From Adiantum capillus-veneris (lineage: Eukaryota > Streptophyta > Polypodiopsida > Polypodiales > Pteridaceae), in the NCBI GenBank assembly GCA_014529385.2, contig CM043952.1:71369299-71433298 (forward strand): a stretch of DNA of 64,000 bases. The letters run 5' to 3'. This document shows, piece after piece, positions 8,843-22,500 of this stretch (its first letter is position 1; each line of letters opens with the position of its first letter). Under the pieces are notes generated by a model. It made no database searches. It was not told where the DNA came from and saw only the letters and a program-made list of their open reading frames with translations. A program made the translations under genes and the position numbers.

Positions 8843-10765
8843 CAGTGGCTCTTCAAGTAGTAACTCTTGTGAGTGGTCTCCACTTCATCTTCATCATCCA
8901 AGAAGCGACCGTGTTCTACTCCTTCCCTAGACTTGTAGCATCCAACAATAGTTTCTGCACCTTGCTCGCCATAGACCTGCATTTAAAGTCTCTTTTTCAC
9001 CTTGTACATGGATATATTTAGTAATAGACTACCGCTTCCTCTTTATCAATTATGTCTTCATGAAACTCCCTCTTTGCTCTTCCAAGCACCTCACCCAAGG
9101 TAATTAAATTCCACTTTACTGTTCAAAATCCTCTCTTCCAAAAACTTTTTAAGATCAGTTTGTGCCTCTATATCAGATTGAAGTTTGTAGGAGGAATCCT
9201 TTGCTTTGGATTTTGCTGCTTCCTTCTTCTTCTCTTTAGAGGATTCTTGCATACCCACTTCGAAGACAGGAATCTGTTGCGGGGAAGGTGATCTAGGAGG
9301 CCGTGTGTCATTTCTGCCTCCACTCCTTGTCACCCATTTTGAAGGCCCTTCATCCCCATTCTCTCACCTACGTTTCTCTTCGACAATGGCCTCATTGGCT
9401 TGACATTTGGCAATGTATGTATGCACTGACAAAGAGTCCACAGGGTCATTCCAACCTGTTTCTAGCCAAATGCAGTCTCCAGCTTCATGTCAAACCTCTG
9501 TAGTCATTTTACCCTTCAGAGAAGATTCTATAGCGCATGGCCATAGCTCTCCAATGCCACTAGATTCCTCTTCCCCAACCTTGACTGATCCTTTTTTCTT
9601 AATAGGATCCACCTTCAACCCGTAGGCGGCTGCCTCAAACATCGAGATGGCATGGCTAATAGCCATGTCCTCAACTAGTTTCTTCATCCCACCTTGGCCA
9701 AAGTTTTTCCCCAAGAGATTACCTGTTTCACTTAAGTGAATTTTTCCATATTTTAAGAAAACAATCGCCTTCATCAAGGTATCTTTGAAACTTTCACAAT
9801 CCCTCCTTGCATAGTCGGTACCATCACACCATATGCATCTATTTACAAAGCCTTCTCTATTTTGAGGCCGTTGCCCTATAGGTTGACCTGATGGTTGCCC
9901 CTTCTCTTCTAGCCTTATAAGCTTTAACCTTAGCTCTTGCATTCCTTTAAAAATAACGTCAAGGATGGATTTGTCACTCTTTGGAACCACAATCACAGGC
10001 TTTAAAGGACTCTAGCTTGAGAACACTTGGGGCTTGAGTAGGGTTGAGTATCATCTTGTCTCTTTGTCATTGTCACTTAGTTAGCAGTGAAATGGTGTCT
10101 TGGACTCCCTCATTCCAATCTATCTTCAAACCGTGTTCTGCACCCTTATCCTCAAGTAGTACCTCCAGCTTCTCTTGAATCTCTTTACCTGTAGCCTGCA
10201 AAAATAGCTTTGTCTTCTTTGAGTTTAGCATAGCCTTTTCAATCCTTGACAACTGATCATAATAGCGTTCAAATTCCCTTAGCAATTTGGTACGCAAAAG
10301 CCCTTCTTTTGGCCAAACTTCCCACTCTAAAAAAGTATTCTTTGTCACCCTTTCAGAGTCTTCCATGAAATATTTTTCTTTTAAATCTAATTTTAATGCT
10401 TCTCAAGTTGCCCCATGATCATTTCTAGTTCCCCTTACATGCTCTCTCATCTCAGGAACCACATCTAGTTCAAAACTTTGCACCATCTCTACGTCGGGCA
10501 CTCGATGTAGCTCTATCTCCTTTACATACCCACAAAGATACTTTGTTACATCTTTACCATTAAATTGGTCCATGTTTTTAACTACAAATTGAAGCGCTTT
10601 GGTTGAGGAAAGCTCCCTCCTTTTAGCAACTTCCTGCTGTTGCATAAACACTGCAAAGGCTTCAAACATTTGCATTGTAATTGGATCAAACTGAACCCCC
10701 TGTTGCTCTTGTTGCTCCATAACTGTCAAGCTTTGATTTGATACTTTCAATGAAGCTTTTGAACC
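8843..10765 (-). mobile_element. Ty3/Gypsy gag-region fragment
   Basis: Fossil retrotransposon fragment. The minus strand reads a Gypsy-type capsid region (MDQFNGKDVTKYL), a zinc-knuckle-like stretch (CIWCDGTDYARRDC) and a Gly-rich NFGQGGMKKLVED segment, a style known from plant Gypsy gag polyproteins. It lacks LTRs and the pol domains and has several breaks. The left edge abuts the CACTA-1 terminus at 8842 and the right edge abuts the hAT remnant. It appears older than CACTA-1. Confidence 0.65.
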
Positions 10766-13700
10766 CTCACCCTAGGCTATTCTGCATCGAGTTCACCAAA
10801 AATGTGTGAAGAAGTGCGTAGTGCAACTACATCAACATTGGCATAGAAAGTGTTTACCACTGTGTAAAAGTCATGAACCACTTCAACATTGGACATCAAG
10901 TCCATATTCCAAAATTTCAGGATCTAGCATGTAAGCAGCATTTTCTAATGGTGTATGTGCTCTCATCCATCTAGCATGAAAGTACTTCAAGAGGGCTTTA
11001 CTTTGTCAACGAGAGAATGGCACACGCCAATGATTTTCCACCACCGAATGCTCTAATTTTCTAAGACAGTTCAAACTCCTTTGGACAGTCCACCATTGCA
11101 TCCATACTTTTTCGTTATTGGGTGCCCTCTAGTCAAGATTGTGTATGGCATACATTATAACTGGCATCATTACATGATATGCATCCATCACACTACTCCA
11201 CAAAGTTTTTTTGCCCTTAAGACTTTAATTTTTCTTTCCTTGTTACGTTATGCTCGCTCTCCCAATCATGAAATTCCATACATGTAAATGTAGTTATGAT
11301 TGCATCTTTGTTTTGAAGAAGAGACTCAAAAGTGTAGAAGTGAGTGAAAAATCTAGTCTCTCTAGGTATTTTTAACATAACTGACATGTGAGGTCAAAAA
11401 ATATGTAATACTCTCTATCTTTTGAGCATAAATCTCACAAGCTAGCAAGCAATATTAACAAAAGAGGCAAACCACTTGGTATCGTCACTTTTATACCAAT
11501 CTTTTATTACAAGATTCAAACCATGTGTATTGCACCCGAAAGGAAAGACATGTCATTATCATCGCTTCAAGATTTTTCCGGCATGCTTGCAATTATTTGC
11601 ATCGTCCATTACAATTTGGACTACATGTTTAGCACCCACTTCCTCTATCACAGAGGCAATTACATCAACAATATAAATCACATACTTAATTGAACCATGT
11701 GAATCCACATCACAAACAAATGTTTCGTCTTCAGATGAAGTTAGTGGTTTTCTTTGTGCATTGGACCAGTCGCTGACTATGGTACATCTAGAAAGGTCTA
11801 TATTGCTAGGAATTACCTTTTACACACGTTCTTTACTTGAACATAGAATTTCTCCAATAGATCACTTCGCATAGCATGGTACATGGGTGGTGAAAACTCT
11901 GCTCCAAACTCATCAATGTTCATCCATGCTCTCTTCTAATGCTCATTGTCCACCATCATCATAGCATTGAAAAGTAAATTGCGTTAGTGATAGCGATCTG
12001 TGCATCATCAAGTAGACAATTATGTAAGATTTCTTACAATGAAGTTTAACTCATACACACCTTTCCACGTCAAAATGACACTTTGATGATGATGCATTCG
12101 GTAGGCTACTTTCTAGATGCACATTGGGATTCAGAGTGCATGTCGATGATGCTTCGAGAGTTTGTTGGTTGGAACCAATATGTTCTACCATTTTGTAGAC
12201 ATTAGTAGCAGACGTGTAATGTTTCTTTGATTCTTTCTTTTGCATTTCTTCCCTCAAGTGTTTGACCACTACAGTTGCATTGGGGTGGCTACATGTGCGA
12301 CCCCATTTCTTGGTTCCACCTAGAAAATGTTCTCTTAGTCAAGGTGCCCCACCAAATTTTGCACTATGGCATAGCTTATGATGGGAATGAGATTGTACTA
12401 GATAGGGTGGATGAAAGATAAACATCATGCACAGAAGTGAGTGTGTGTTGGCTAGATTGTCACTCAAGAGAAATAGGTTCCAAGATCAATTAACTTGGAC
12501 TCATAAACACGATCTGGAGTATTTCCTAGGCCATCACAAGCGAGATGTGATACAGAATAGAATTGTGTAAATTCTTTCATGAAATGAGCTTTAAGTAGCT
12601 CTATAACTTTGCAGCACTGCATGTGGCATAATTCCAAATTTCTCTCCTTGACTCACACTTTAGGAAAAATCTCAAACTTTACAATCCTCCCCTTGAGGTT
12701 TGGACTAGGAAGAAACTGAAGAAAACTGATATCTCTGGCACACTCCCATCTAGGAGCAAAAAGAACATCTCCATTCCAGTAGACAATCTATCTCTAATCC
12801 AAGAGACACTCAGCACCTCCCCTCAAACAAATGTATAAAACTGAGACCAAGATAGTCCAAGATATCTCCAAACAAATACACCTGAAGAAGAAAGGCAAAA
12901 CAAAAAAAGCTAGAGTACATCGTCGTAGACTAGAAGGTTAGTAGTGCCTTCTTCTTCATCTTCATCTTTGTCTTCTTCTGCCAAATAAATTTTGGGCCTT
13001 GGATTTTCGTTGGTGCTACCTCTGTCTCTTTTGAAACACTTGAAAGGAACGTGACTCTTCTTCCTGCAAATGCTGCAAGTCTTCAATACTAGACATTTCT
13101 TTGCTATGTGCACTTTTATCCACACTGGAAACAAGTTTTGTTACTAGAGCCAACCGCAAAATATCCTCCCCCTGAAGTAGCATTCCTCTCTTGATTCTTC
13201 TCCTCGAACATTAAAGAGTTGATGACATTTTGAAAATTTGGTGTTGGATCCTTCTCCTTAATGATGGTCATGATCTAGTCAAAGCTAGGTGGTAAGGCTA
13301 CTAGATCCACGCTCTAAGAGTGCGCTGTTTACATAATCTAGTTGTGTGGTCATTCTTTTGAGTCGATTGATGAAGCTTTCAATATCTTTGCTTTGTTCCA
13401 TTTGTAATTTCTATAGTTCTTTCTTGGCTTTGAATTTTTGAACTCTTGAAGCCTTTGAGTTTAGAAGCTCTTTTGGTTTAGATGCTCGAAAACTTTAGAT
13501 TATGCAAATGAAGGGTGATTTGAGCACGAAGAGTCTTGATGAAAAGATTTTGATACGGGCTATTCTCTCACATAAGTGACGAATTAACTAAGAGGGTGCC
13601 CCACTTGGGAGTATTTTCTGCCCAAGGAAGGAAGTAAAAAGTGAGAAGATCAAAGCAAAACACACCTAATGGTAAAGCTTGATGCTAATTAGCATCGCAA

Positions 13701-14515
13701 TTAGCTAGGAGAGTAGTGGACCGAAGAATTAAGCCCAAGGACATGCTCACACTAGCTTATTTTTACTAATTAGTCATAAGGTATACAATGGGGAGAGAAC
13801 AAGAGAAAGCACTAGGGATCTTAATAATAATAATTAGGAGATACTAAAAAAAAAATACAAATGCATAGCAATGAAGCTAGCTAGCACACCATGTCTTTGG
13901 TACCACTTGATGGGAATGGGATTGTGCTATCTAGGGTGGATGAAAGATAAACATCATGCACACAAGTGAGTGTGTGTTGGCTAGATTATCACTCAAGAAA
14001 ATTAGGTTCCAAGATCAATTAACTTGGAAAGTGTGTAGACTCTACACACTGAGTGCACATATATAGTGGGGACTCCTAGATATATATAGCATATGGGTTG
14101 GTATATATAGCTCTACCAATAAACACGATCTTGAGTATTTGCTAGGCCATCACAAGCTCACCCATAAACAAGGGAGATGTAATGCAAAATAGACTTGAAT
14201 TTATTCCTTCATGAAATGAGATTTAAGTAGTTCTACATCTTTGCACTACTACATGTGGGATGATTCCACTCTTCTGTCCTTGACTCACACCTTAGGACAA
14301 AGCTCACACTTTAGAGCTTACACTCCCAATGTATGAATCTATTACCAATGTTAATTTCATATTGCCACTCTAACCCATATGCCTTTCTTTTCTTGCAAGT
14401 TTGAATTTGATTTCTATCACTAGACCCAACATTTCCTTCCATCTCAAATAACCTATTTAAGAAATCATGGAACAATGAATACATAGCGAAAGTAGCAACA
14501 GAAATACTCATGTAT
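10766..14515 (-). mobile_element. dead hAT transposon (BED finger plus DUF659-type transposase)
   Basis: Reading on the minus strand from about 14442 (MEGNVGSSDRN), a BED-type finger appears: HWECKL just right of a Copia insertion, then CHSAKFGGAP and LREHFLGGTKKWG left of it (12290-12378). Further on come a DUF659-like core at about 11480-11760 (VIEEVGAKHVVQIVMDDAN, then THGLNLVIKDW, the usual CAAHCL-DL site) and a C-terminal RAHTPLENAAYMLDPEI segment near 10960, which matches the hAT dimerisation region (HSPLHAAGYFLNP). Many stops and frameshifts lie between. No terminal inverted repeats were recognised. Confidence 0.65.
12379..14315 (-). mobile_element. internally deleted Ty1/Copia-type element inside the hAT
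   Basis: Fossil LTR element. The left repeat is 12379-12683 (305 bp). The right one is 13908-14315 (about 408 bp) and carries about 100 bp of extra AT-rich sequence. Both begin tgatgggaatg and end near cttta(c/g)a on the plus strand. A 5-bp duplication gctta flanks the element (12374-12378, 14316-14320). A primer-site-like TGGTACCAAAGAC and a polypurine run AAGGGGAGGA sit in the places expected for a minus-strand element. The interior keeps only gag-like pieces with a degenerate zinc knuckle (CSICRKKSHVPFKC). Pol is absent. It is broken and old, as the LTRs are clearly diverged. Confidence 0.75.
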
Positions 14516-15600
14516 TACAACAACGCACATCTCTACACAAACATACACTGATTTTGATGATAAAATGTAGCAACACAACAATTTAAAACTAGCTTAGAAA
14601 TTCAATTATTGTGTCTATTATTCAACTATTTTAAAAACTTACTTTGCATGCATAGTCAAGTATATAGATCTACTTAAATTTTCATCGATAGTTTTGACGT
14701 TCTCTACAATATCCACATATATTAATCTTTGTGGATATACAAATGTAAATTTTTCTTAAACCTCAAGCATCATAGCATGATAAATGCAAGTAATCTTTAA
14801 ACAATATAAATGTGTGTTTTCAAATTAAGATACATGAAATTGAAAGCATACATACAATGCACTTTGCACACCCAATGAAAGATGTATTTATTAACCAACT
14901 AAGGATACTTTACACCAAACAAACAATGGAGCTATGTCTGCCCAATACTCTAGTATAAGAGAATAGACCCTTGCTTAATGTGGAACATATCAAATATCAA
15001 GAACTAATACTAGCCCTTTAGTGGGAATCTTGGCTCCATCAAACCGTTTATAAAACAGCATGAGGGATCAAGCAACATATAAATTACCTTTGTTGCTCAA
15101 ATAAAAACAAGCTCATGTGACTCCAACTTTGTTCCTAGATCTCCGTAGGTATTAGCTACGAACCCCACCACCCACAATTCAAACAACTGAAGAGTAGTGG
15201 CTCAGTAGCCTTAGGTGAGCCTATAAGAAAAGAAGATCATCCCTAAAATCAAGACCTTCCCAAAAGGATCCTCCTAGACAACCGGGAGCTCTAAAGACTC
15301 CAAATCTTTCCCAAAAAGCTAAAAATGTGTCTAATCATCCGCTCTCTCTATATAGTGATGGCATAGCCTGCTAGGCTGTGAGTTTGCCCGACGGTACACT
15401 TATTACTCGGTGGGGCCTACTGGGTAAACCCCAAAGCTCGATGGGTTTATATGCAAGGCAACTTTAAGCTGGTCATTACAAAGGTTGTGTGAATATATCT
15501 GTGATCACATCATAAATTATGTTATTAACACATGTTATTAACGTGTTCATGCATTTGTGAACACGTTAATGTAATGACCTCGGGAGGGGGGGGGGGGGGG

Positions 15601-15636
<36 letters not shown>

Positions 15637-17279
15637 TGTTCATTACAATTTCTACAAGGTATTCATACTTGTTTCTTGAGGTCCTAATTGTGGGATAATC
15701 CTAGAGGTAATAACGATAATTATAACCTCTATCTCCCATTCTCACTTCAAGACATGCATACACATCCAACTTCACACATTTTCTTTGTTGTTGTTCGAAA
15801 GAGTCACTGCTGCAAGTGGAGCCAATGTTTTGTGTTGTACACAGTGCGAGAGTGCTTTCGCTACTAAAGACCGCTTTAAAAAAAGAGCTCCTTTATTGTG
15901 CTCCGTGCTCGACATCCGTTCATAGCAAACAATTTGGCCATCACCACTGTGTAAAGCCTTTCATACTACGCGATGAATGCAAGGATGCAGTCGCTCATGT
16001 AAATGAGTGTGATGTTCAAGAGAAGAGTTCAAGCCTCTTCTATTTCGTGCATTGTTGTCCACATCTGACCATTATGCGTGTCGTACTTGCGGACCATCGT
16101 TCGTGATATAGTGGTAAGATGATTTACGCAAGGTAATCTATCCAAACAACCATCGTTTCATTCCACAATATCACTTTTATCCATTTTAAAAAAATATTAT
16201 GTGCTTAATTTTTTTAAAGTAAAATATAAAACATTACCCAAATTTGAATATCTTAGTGCCAAAGCGGGGTCAGATAGTATTGATAAAAGGAAGTGGCAAT
16301 AAATGTGATAATATTTAATTTCCAAAAAAATTCCCTCTTGTCCCCCCACTCTCTCTTCTTTGGTATCCCATTTCGAACTCTCAGTGTCCAAAACATGAAA
16401 AAGGGCCCCGATAAATGTTTTGAAAGGTTTATATTGGTACGATTCATTTGCATCTTACCTTTGAGTTAAAATGTTGATGAAAACAACTATTTGAGATTTT
16501 AAGGTGGAGCTCTAGTCCATTATTGGCCACATGGATCAAGAGAAGGTTAAAGAAAATAGACTTTAGGTCACGGGCTAGTCGATTTCTAGGGTAGAACCGA
16601 TTGCAAAGTGTTCCTTCACTCTTGCACATTGCTTACCACGAGACTCTCTATTACCCTACACCATAATCCAACTTAGAAATCAGTTCTGAACTAAGTGAAA
16701 AGTCACCCTATAGCAATCTTAAAGTAATGCACCACAAAAACCTAAACTAATCATAAATCCAAACCCTGAATTTTGAGTTGATCTTACTGTAGGTCATTTC
16801 GAACCCTAGAATAATCTTAAACAAATTTTAAATTAAGTCATCCATAAACCCAAAATCCGGTTACTCTAAACTTGAAGCGGTCATCAGCTTAAGCCCTAAA
16901 TTGATCTTATGGAAACCTTAAGGTCACCATAAAAAATTCCACACTAAGCTAATCCTAAGCAAACCCCGAGGCGACTCTAAAGAAGCTGACACTAAACTAA
17001 TCCCTAACTAGAGTGCTTTGTTAGCTCTGTTCGCATCGAATTAAGATTGAGCAAGCAGGAACTTTAGGAAGAAATGGGAACTCTTATATTTCAGCTTGTG
17101 CTAATTCAGAGCCTATCAAAATTCACTCGTCGCTTCATACGTCCAAATCTGGTGGAAGCATGAAGGATGGTGCTCAGTTGTGAAAGGCACATTAACAGTG
17201 GGCAATCAACATCAACTGGTGTAAAGAATTCAAACCAAATTATTTTTGCACTATATGTACTCTTGTTTTGATTAGTTAC
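14516..17279. other. 2.8 kb without a recognisable gene
   Basis: AT-rich sequence. An open stretch at 15816-16106 (96 codons, plus) resembles nothing I know and has no supporting signals. Around 16640-17010 short phrases such as aaccctaa, ctaatcctaag and aaaccc recur loosely. A perfect 13-bp hairpin (attaacgtgttca with tgaacacgttaat) lies at about 15537-15570, just before the poly-G and GA run. Confidence 0.5.
15586..15634. repeat. 18-base G run followed by (GA)n
   Basis: G18 at about 15586-15603 is directly followed by about 15 GA units. A second G18 next to GA-rich DNA lies at 54402-54419. Confidence 0.85.
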
Positions 17280-19005
17280 AAGCAAAAGTTTGGAAAGTTG
17301 ACAACATCATAGAACAAATCAATCTCCTCCTTCATATCCATAACTTGCTCACACCATAGTCCATGTTGTCAAGTAGTGTTTTGGACTCATCAAGCTTGCC
17401 ACATTGCCAAGCACAAAATTTTTCTGCAACAACCCCACAATAGCCCCTAATTTCATAGGTCATTGCATTTGAAGGAAGGCCATTCCTTGGCATCTGCTAA
17501 AAACATCTCAATGCTTCGTTGCCGCAACCATGTTGTGCATATCTCATGAAAACATCCTAGCCATGAAAAAGTACCTTTCTTTTGCATCTGGTGAAAATTT
17601 TGATTACTTAATTATTGCCATAGCCATGTTGGGTATATCCTGTAGTGCACCACATTTGAAATACATATCAACCAAGGTAGTGCCAAGCACGAAATCTTTT
17701 TTCAAGAGCCTCTGACTAGCAATATAATTGTTAATTCTCTTGTTAGTATCATCGTCGAAAGCATACAAGCATGACTTCTTTTTTCAACAGCCCTTTACTG
17801 AAAATATCATCAATAATTCTTTTGCCCATATCAGTGTCTTGCGTAACACCACATTCCTTCAAGATACAGGTGTGGGTAATTGCATACATGTTGACCAGGT
17901 CAGTGCCAACCATAACATTTTTTTTCAACAACCCCTGACTTACGATATCATCGTGAGTTCTTCTATCCATCCTAGAGTCTTCCAAATTGCAACATGCCTT
18001 CAAGATGCAAGCATAGGTGATTGCACATTTGAAGAGAGATGCACAATTCTCATTTTCTCAAAACAGCCCAGAACGTTCTATGTTAAGCATATCCCGCAAT
18101 CAGTGCGTTCCAAGAGATGACATTCTGGAAAGAAAGCTCCTCAAGCACTCTTTGATGCTTTCCCAAGAACAACACATTTTGCATACGTGATCATTGCTCC
18201 TACATAGTGCCACATGCTTTCAAGATGCAAGCATAGGTAATTATATCAGGAGAAATGTCCTCACTTTGCATCTTGAAAATAACTAGCCAGACAGAGCTCC
18301 GTCGCCAGCTAGAGCTCCCTGGTCCTATCACTGTTGGGCCTATCTTGCAATCAGATGCACTTGAAAGACACGACATCCCAGACATCAACGCAGTGTCACA
18401 TGCCTTCAAGACGAAAGCGTAGGCGATTGCATTTGGAGAGGTGACCTCACTTTGAATCTGTTGGACATAGCCCAAGGCTCCATGGCGTCCCACATTTGAC
18501 ATACATGTTGACCGGCCAAGGGCATCACAACACATATGAGCCAAAGAATTGGCAAGAAAAACATGTTTCAAGATCCATTGAGCAACAATGCATGCAATGA
18601 GCACACTGAGACAGAAAATTTTTGTGGGGAATTGCCCTCGTGTTGCATCCCAACAAAAACACTTCTGAGCTTCCTCGGTCAACCCTTGCTGGGTATATCC
18701 TCTTATAAGAGCACTCCAAGAGACCTATCACCTCATTTAGCAAGAAACCTCACTTCGTGTCTAATTAAAGTAGCTCAGAGCTTCCTTGCATCATCATCTT
18801 GTGTAGAGAGACATGCATTCAAGATGTATGCGTAGGTGATTGCAACTGGGGAGACGCCCTCGCTTCGCGTCTGCTAAAAGCAAATAAGAGCTTTTTGGCC
18901 CCACCCCTATCTAGAAAATCTTTCGATCAATGCATTCAAGAGTCCACACTCTGGGGAAGAAGATCTTCAAGCACTTGCATAGAGCCACATGCCTTCGGGA
19001 TGTAA
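17280..19005 (-). pseudogene. pentatricopeptide-repeat (PPR) protein pseudogene
   Basis: Several minus-strand frames carry successive PPR/PLS motifs. About 18830 reads AITYAYILNACL-like. About 18420-18300 reads PNAIAYAFVLKACDTALMSG and then KMQSEDISPDIITYACILKA. About 17960-17760 reads GLLKKNVMVGTDLVNMYA and CILKECGVTQDTDMGKRI. About 17700-17640 reads LLKKDFVLGTTLVDMYFKCG. About 17500 reads YAQHGCGNEALRCF. The order fits tandem 35-residue repeats, so about eight to ten repeats were once present. Frames change repeatedly and stops are common, so it is dead. PPR proteins bind organellar RNA. No DYW or E domain is seen. The start and end of the parent gene are not clear. Confidence 0.72.
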
Positions 19006-19214
19006 GCACACTATAAGAGGAGTTGTCTATAACCGCTAACATTGCCGCAGAAAAACAAAGGAAAAAGGAGAGAGAAAATTTGCAAGGACGGCAATAACCG
19101 CAGCTATGAACGCGATAGTGGTTTCTCAGCAATAAGCACAGTAATAGTCGTGGAAATATACCCACTGCTATTACTGCGAACTTTGCCGCGCCTGTTACCG
19201 CTACACGCCAATTC

Positions 19215-19277
19215 AAAAATAAAGGTACTCATTTGGGCCGCCAAATTTGGGTGGCCCAAATGAGCACCTTTATTTTT
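19215..19277. repeat. 28-bp inverted repeat (hairpin) next to the CACTA-F2 subterminal region
   Basis: Arm 19215-19242 pairs with 19250-19277 at 26 of 28 positions across a 7-base loop. It includes ctcatttgggccgcc against ggtggcccaaatgag. The position, just inside the subterminal repeats at the 3' side of the element's gene, equals that of the 14-bp palindromes of CACTA-2 and CACTA-3. Confidence 0.8.
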
Positions 19278-19515
19278 AACCTGTATAAAACAATAAAACA
19301 TCAGTTGTTTTTTGGAAGAGTATAAAAAATACCAAAGAACTGAAATTGAATTTACTTTACCTTGACAATTAAAAATGTAGAAGATCAACTACTTAAAAAA
19401 GTTACAATAAAAAGTAAATAGTTGTATATACATTGTGCCACATTGAACCCAAACCAAATTAAACAATTATCCATAGCTCAAAACAATTAATACAAAATTA
19501 CTTGTTTAAAGTTAC

Positions 19516-22500
19516 CTCTTGTAGTGGTCCAACCGCTGCGTCGAATTGCTCGCGAGAGATGTGGTTGTTTTCGAACAACCATCGCCAAGTATCAAGTTTT
19601 GTATGTCGCTCCCGATACTTGACCATCTCTCTGGTTGGTCGAGAGAGAGTGACATTTTCCTAAGTTAGCAATAACAATACCAAATCATCAACTACAATCT
19701 TTTTAATCACCGATCGATGTTATAATTGATATAATCTTACATATTTATCCTTCCAAGCTCCCTTGCCTCCTGAGCAATAGTGAGTGGGAGTTTGTCTTGC
19801 GCAGGCCTCGTGTTGTTGTCTGTATGCTGAGCCGGTCCCAGCTTGATCGCTCTTCTCTTGAATTACCCACTGCCACTCCACGTCTGTCATGTTGCCACCG
19901 TGGTAACTCCTATCTGGCTCTCTGACCTAGTTGGCTGCTCCGCGCCGCACACTGGATTGCTTGTTTTTTACAAATGTCTTTATGTAGCCCTCCAACCATT
20001 GTTGTGAAAAACGGTGATCAGGGGCGTTTGGAAATCTAGCTAACATAGCGTCCTCAATGTACCATGCAGGATTGGGTAGTTATTCTCTAAACTTCTTATA
20101 AGTTAAATGTTTACGAATTTGTAAATGGCGTCGAAACGCTCTGCCCGGTGTTGTTCCGAAATCCACCTCCCCTCCATATTTAACCCTGTAGTAGCGCCCA
20201 TGCGTGTCTGGCATGGATATGTCTGTTAAGTATGGAGCCTGATTTACCCTTGTAATTTTCTGTGGTAAAAGCGCACATTTGTAAGGCCCCCATTATGAGG
20301 AGAAGCCATCGTGCGTGAAGGAAAATCACTCACCGGAAACTTTTTTTCGCCGGAATATTCTTTTTCGCCGGAATATTATGGCCGGACGGCGGCCGGAAAG
20401 TGGTCGGAAAACAACCGGTCGGTTGGCCGTTGGCCGGTAGTCAATGGCCGATGGCTGGTGGTCGAAAGTCAATGGCCGGTGGCCGGTGGTCGGAAGTCAA
20501 TGGCTGGTGGCCGGTGGCCGAATTCAAAAGCGGACTTGTCTTCTCAAGGGCGGCCACACATGGGTGGATTGGAGGGTCCGATTTGGACTTATTCGCACAA
20601 GGGCGGCTACACATGGCTGTCTCTCATAAGAGAGGGCAGCCCTTTTGGCCTATAAAAGGAGGCCATTTCTACACACATTTTATAGTGTGTGAAGTTGATG
20701 CAACAAGGTGAGTGTGAGGTGGTGAGAGTGAAGCAAGGCGAGAGCTCCATTAAGGGTATAATCCCTTTGTAAACTACTTCTTATTTTGAAGTACTAAAGC
20801 CATTGAGTGGCTGCTTTCCCGTGGACGTAGCCCACATTGGGTTAACCACGTATATCGTGTGTACTCTCTCTCTCTCTCTCTACTCTATAATCTCGTGTAT
20901 ATAAATGTGTCTCTCTCCATTAAGTAATCTACTCAATTATCTATTTAGCTACGTCTTATTTCCTAACAACTGGTATCAGAGCAAGGTTTGCTCGTAGCTA
21001 AATTATCTCAAGGAAAGGATTCCTTGAATTGAGTGGGAGTTATGGCGGAGGAAGGGAAGCTCAAGATTGAGAAGTTCAATGGCAAAAACTACCAACATTG
21101 GAAGATGCAGATTGAAGACTATCTCTACCAGAAGGACCTCTATTTGCCCCTAGGCAGTCTTGCGAAGAAGCCCGCAACAATGGCAGATGAAGCATGGATT
21201 GTCCTTGATCGAAAGGCACTGGGAACAATCCGGTGAAGCTTAGCGTCAACGGTGGCCTTCAATGTTTTGGAGATGAAGACCACGGAGGACTTGATGAAGT
21301 CACTTGATGACTTCTACGAGAAACCATCGGCATCCAATAAGGTATTTCTTATGAAGCGCTTGTTCAATCTAAAGATGGCAGAGAATGGTTCAGTTGCAGA
21401 ACACCTAAATGACTTTAACACAAACATAAGTCAACTTCGATCAGTGAAAATCAATTTCGATGACGAAGAGCGAGCTCTCCTTATACTATCATCTCTACCG
21501 GATAGTTGGGATAGCCTTGTGATGGCTGTAAGTAATTCTATCTCTGGCACAAATACTCTTAAGTTTGATGATGTTTTGGGTGTTCTTCTAAGCGAGGAAA
21601 TGCGAAGGAGAAGCACAGGAGAATCATCAAGTGCTGCACTATCAGTGGAAACAAGAGGAAGGCCTAAGGAGAGGTTCAAAAACCAAAAGGGTCGTGATCG
21701 CTCAAGGCGGAGCAAGTCACGCACAAAGTCAGTTCTTGAATGTTGGAACTGCGGCAAGAAGGGCCACGTCAAAAGGGATTGCTAGTCCAAGAAGAAGAAG
21801 GAGACAGAGTCTCAAGACAACAAGCCAACATCGGAGGCCAATGTGGCAGGTAAAGTAGAGCAAGATGCTCTAATTCTCTCATTAGACAATGTGTCTAATT
21901 CCTGGATAGTAGATTCCGAGGCTTCATTCCATGCGACACCACACAAGCAACATTTCCAAGACTACACCAAAGGTAATTTTGGGTATGTATACTTGGGAGA
22001 TGATGAAGCTTGTGAGATTGTCGGCAAAGGTAGAGTTTCTGTCAAAACTGCTAACGGAAATGAATGGAAGCTTAAAGATGTTAGGCATGTTCCTTCTCTT
22101 CGCAAAAATTTGATCTCTACAGGACAATTGGACGATGAAGGTCACAACATTGCAGTCGGAAACAAACGGTGGAAGATCTCAAAGGGATCTTTGGTGGTTG
22201 CCAAGGGTGAAAAAGTCGGTACACTTTACTTGTGTACTGTTAGCACGCAACCTTCAGCTTGTGTAGCAACTACAGAAGGTAATAGTGCGGTGTGGCACTA
22301 CCGACTTGGGCATATGAGTGCCAAAGGAATGCAAATCCTTCAAACAAAGAAGCTTCTACCAGGTTTGAAAGAAGTGGACTTAGAGTTCTGTGAAGATTGT
22401 GTTTATGGTAAACAAAAGAGGGTAAAATTTCAAAAATCAGGAAATGAAAGAAAAAATAAAAAACCTGAGTTGGTTCATTCTGATGTTTGGGGTCCTGCAA

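Noticed and set aside
15816-16106. 96-codon plus-strand frame
   Set aside because: No recognisable domain, no supporting context, and such lengths are expected by chance.
16640-17010. Loose recurrence of aaccctaa-like phrases, as in a telomere relic
   Set aside because: Spacing is irregular and no two consecutive TTTAGGG/CCCTAAA units occur.
20311-20655. Trp/Gly-rich frames in the Copia LTRs (also 25071-25457)
   Set aside because: They arise from the short ggccggtggccg-type repeats in the LTR and shift frame freely between the two LTRs.
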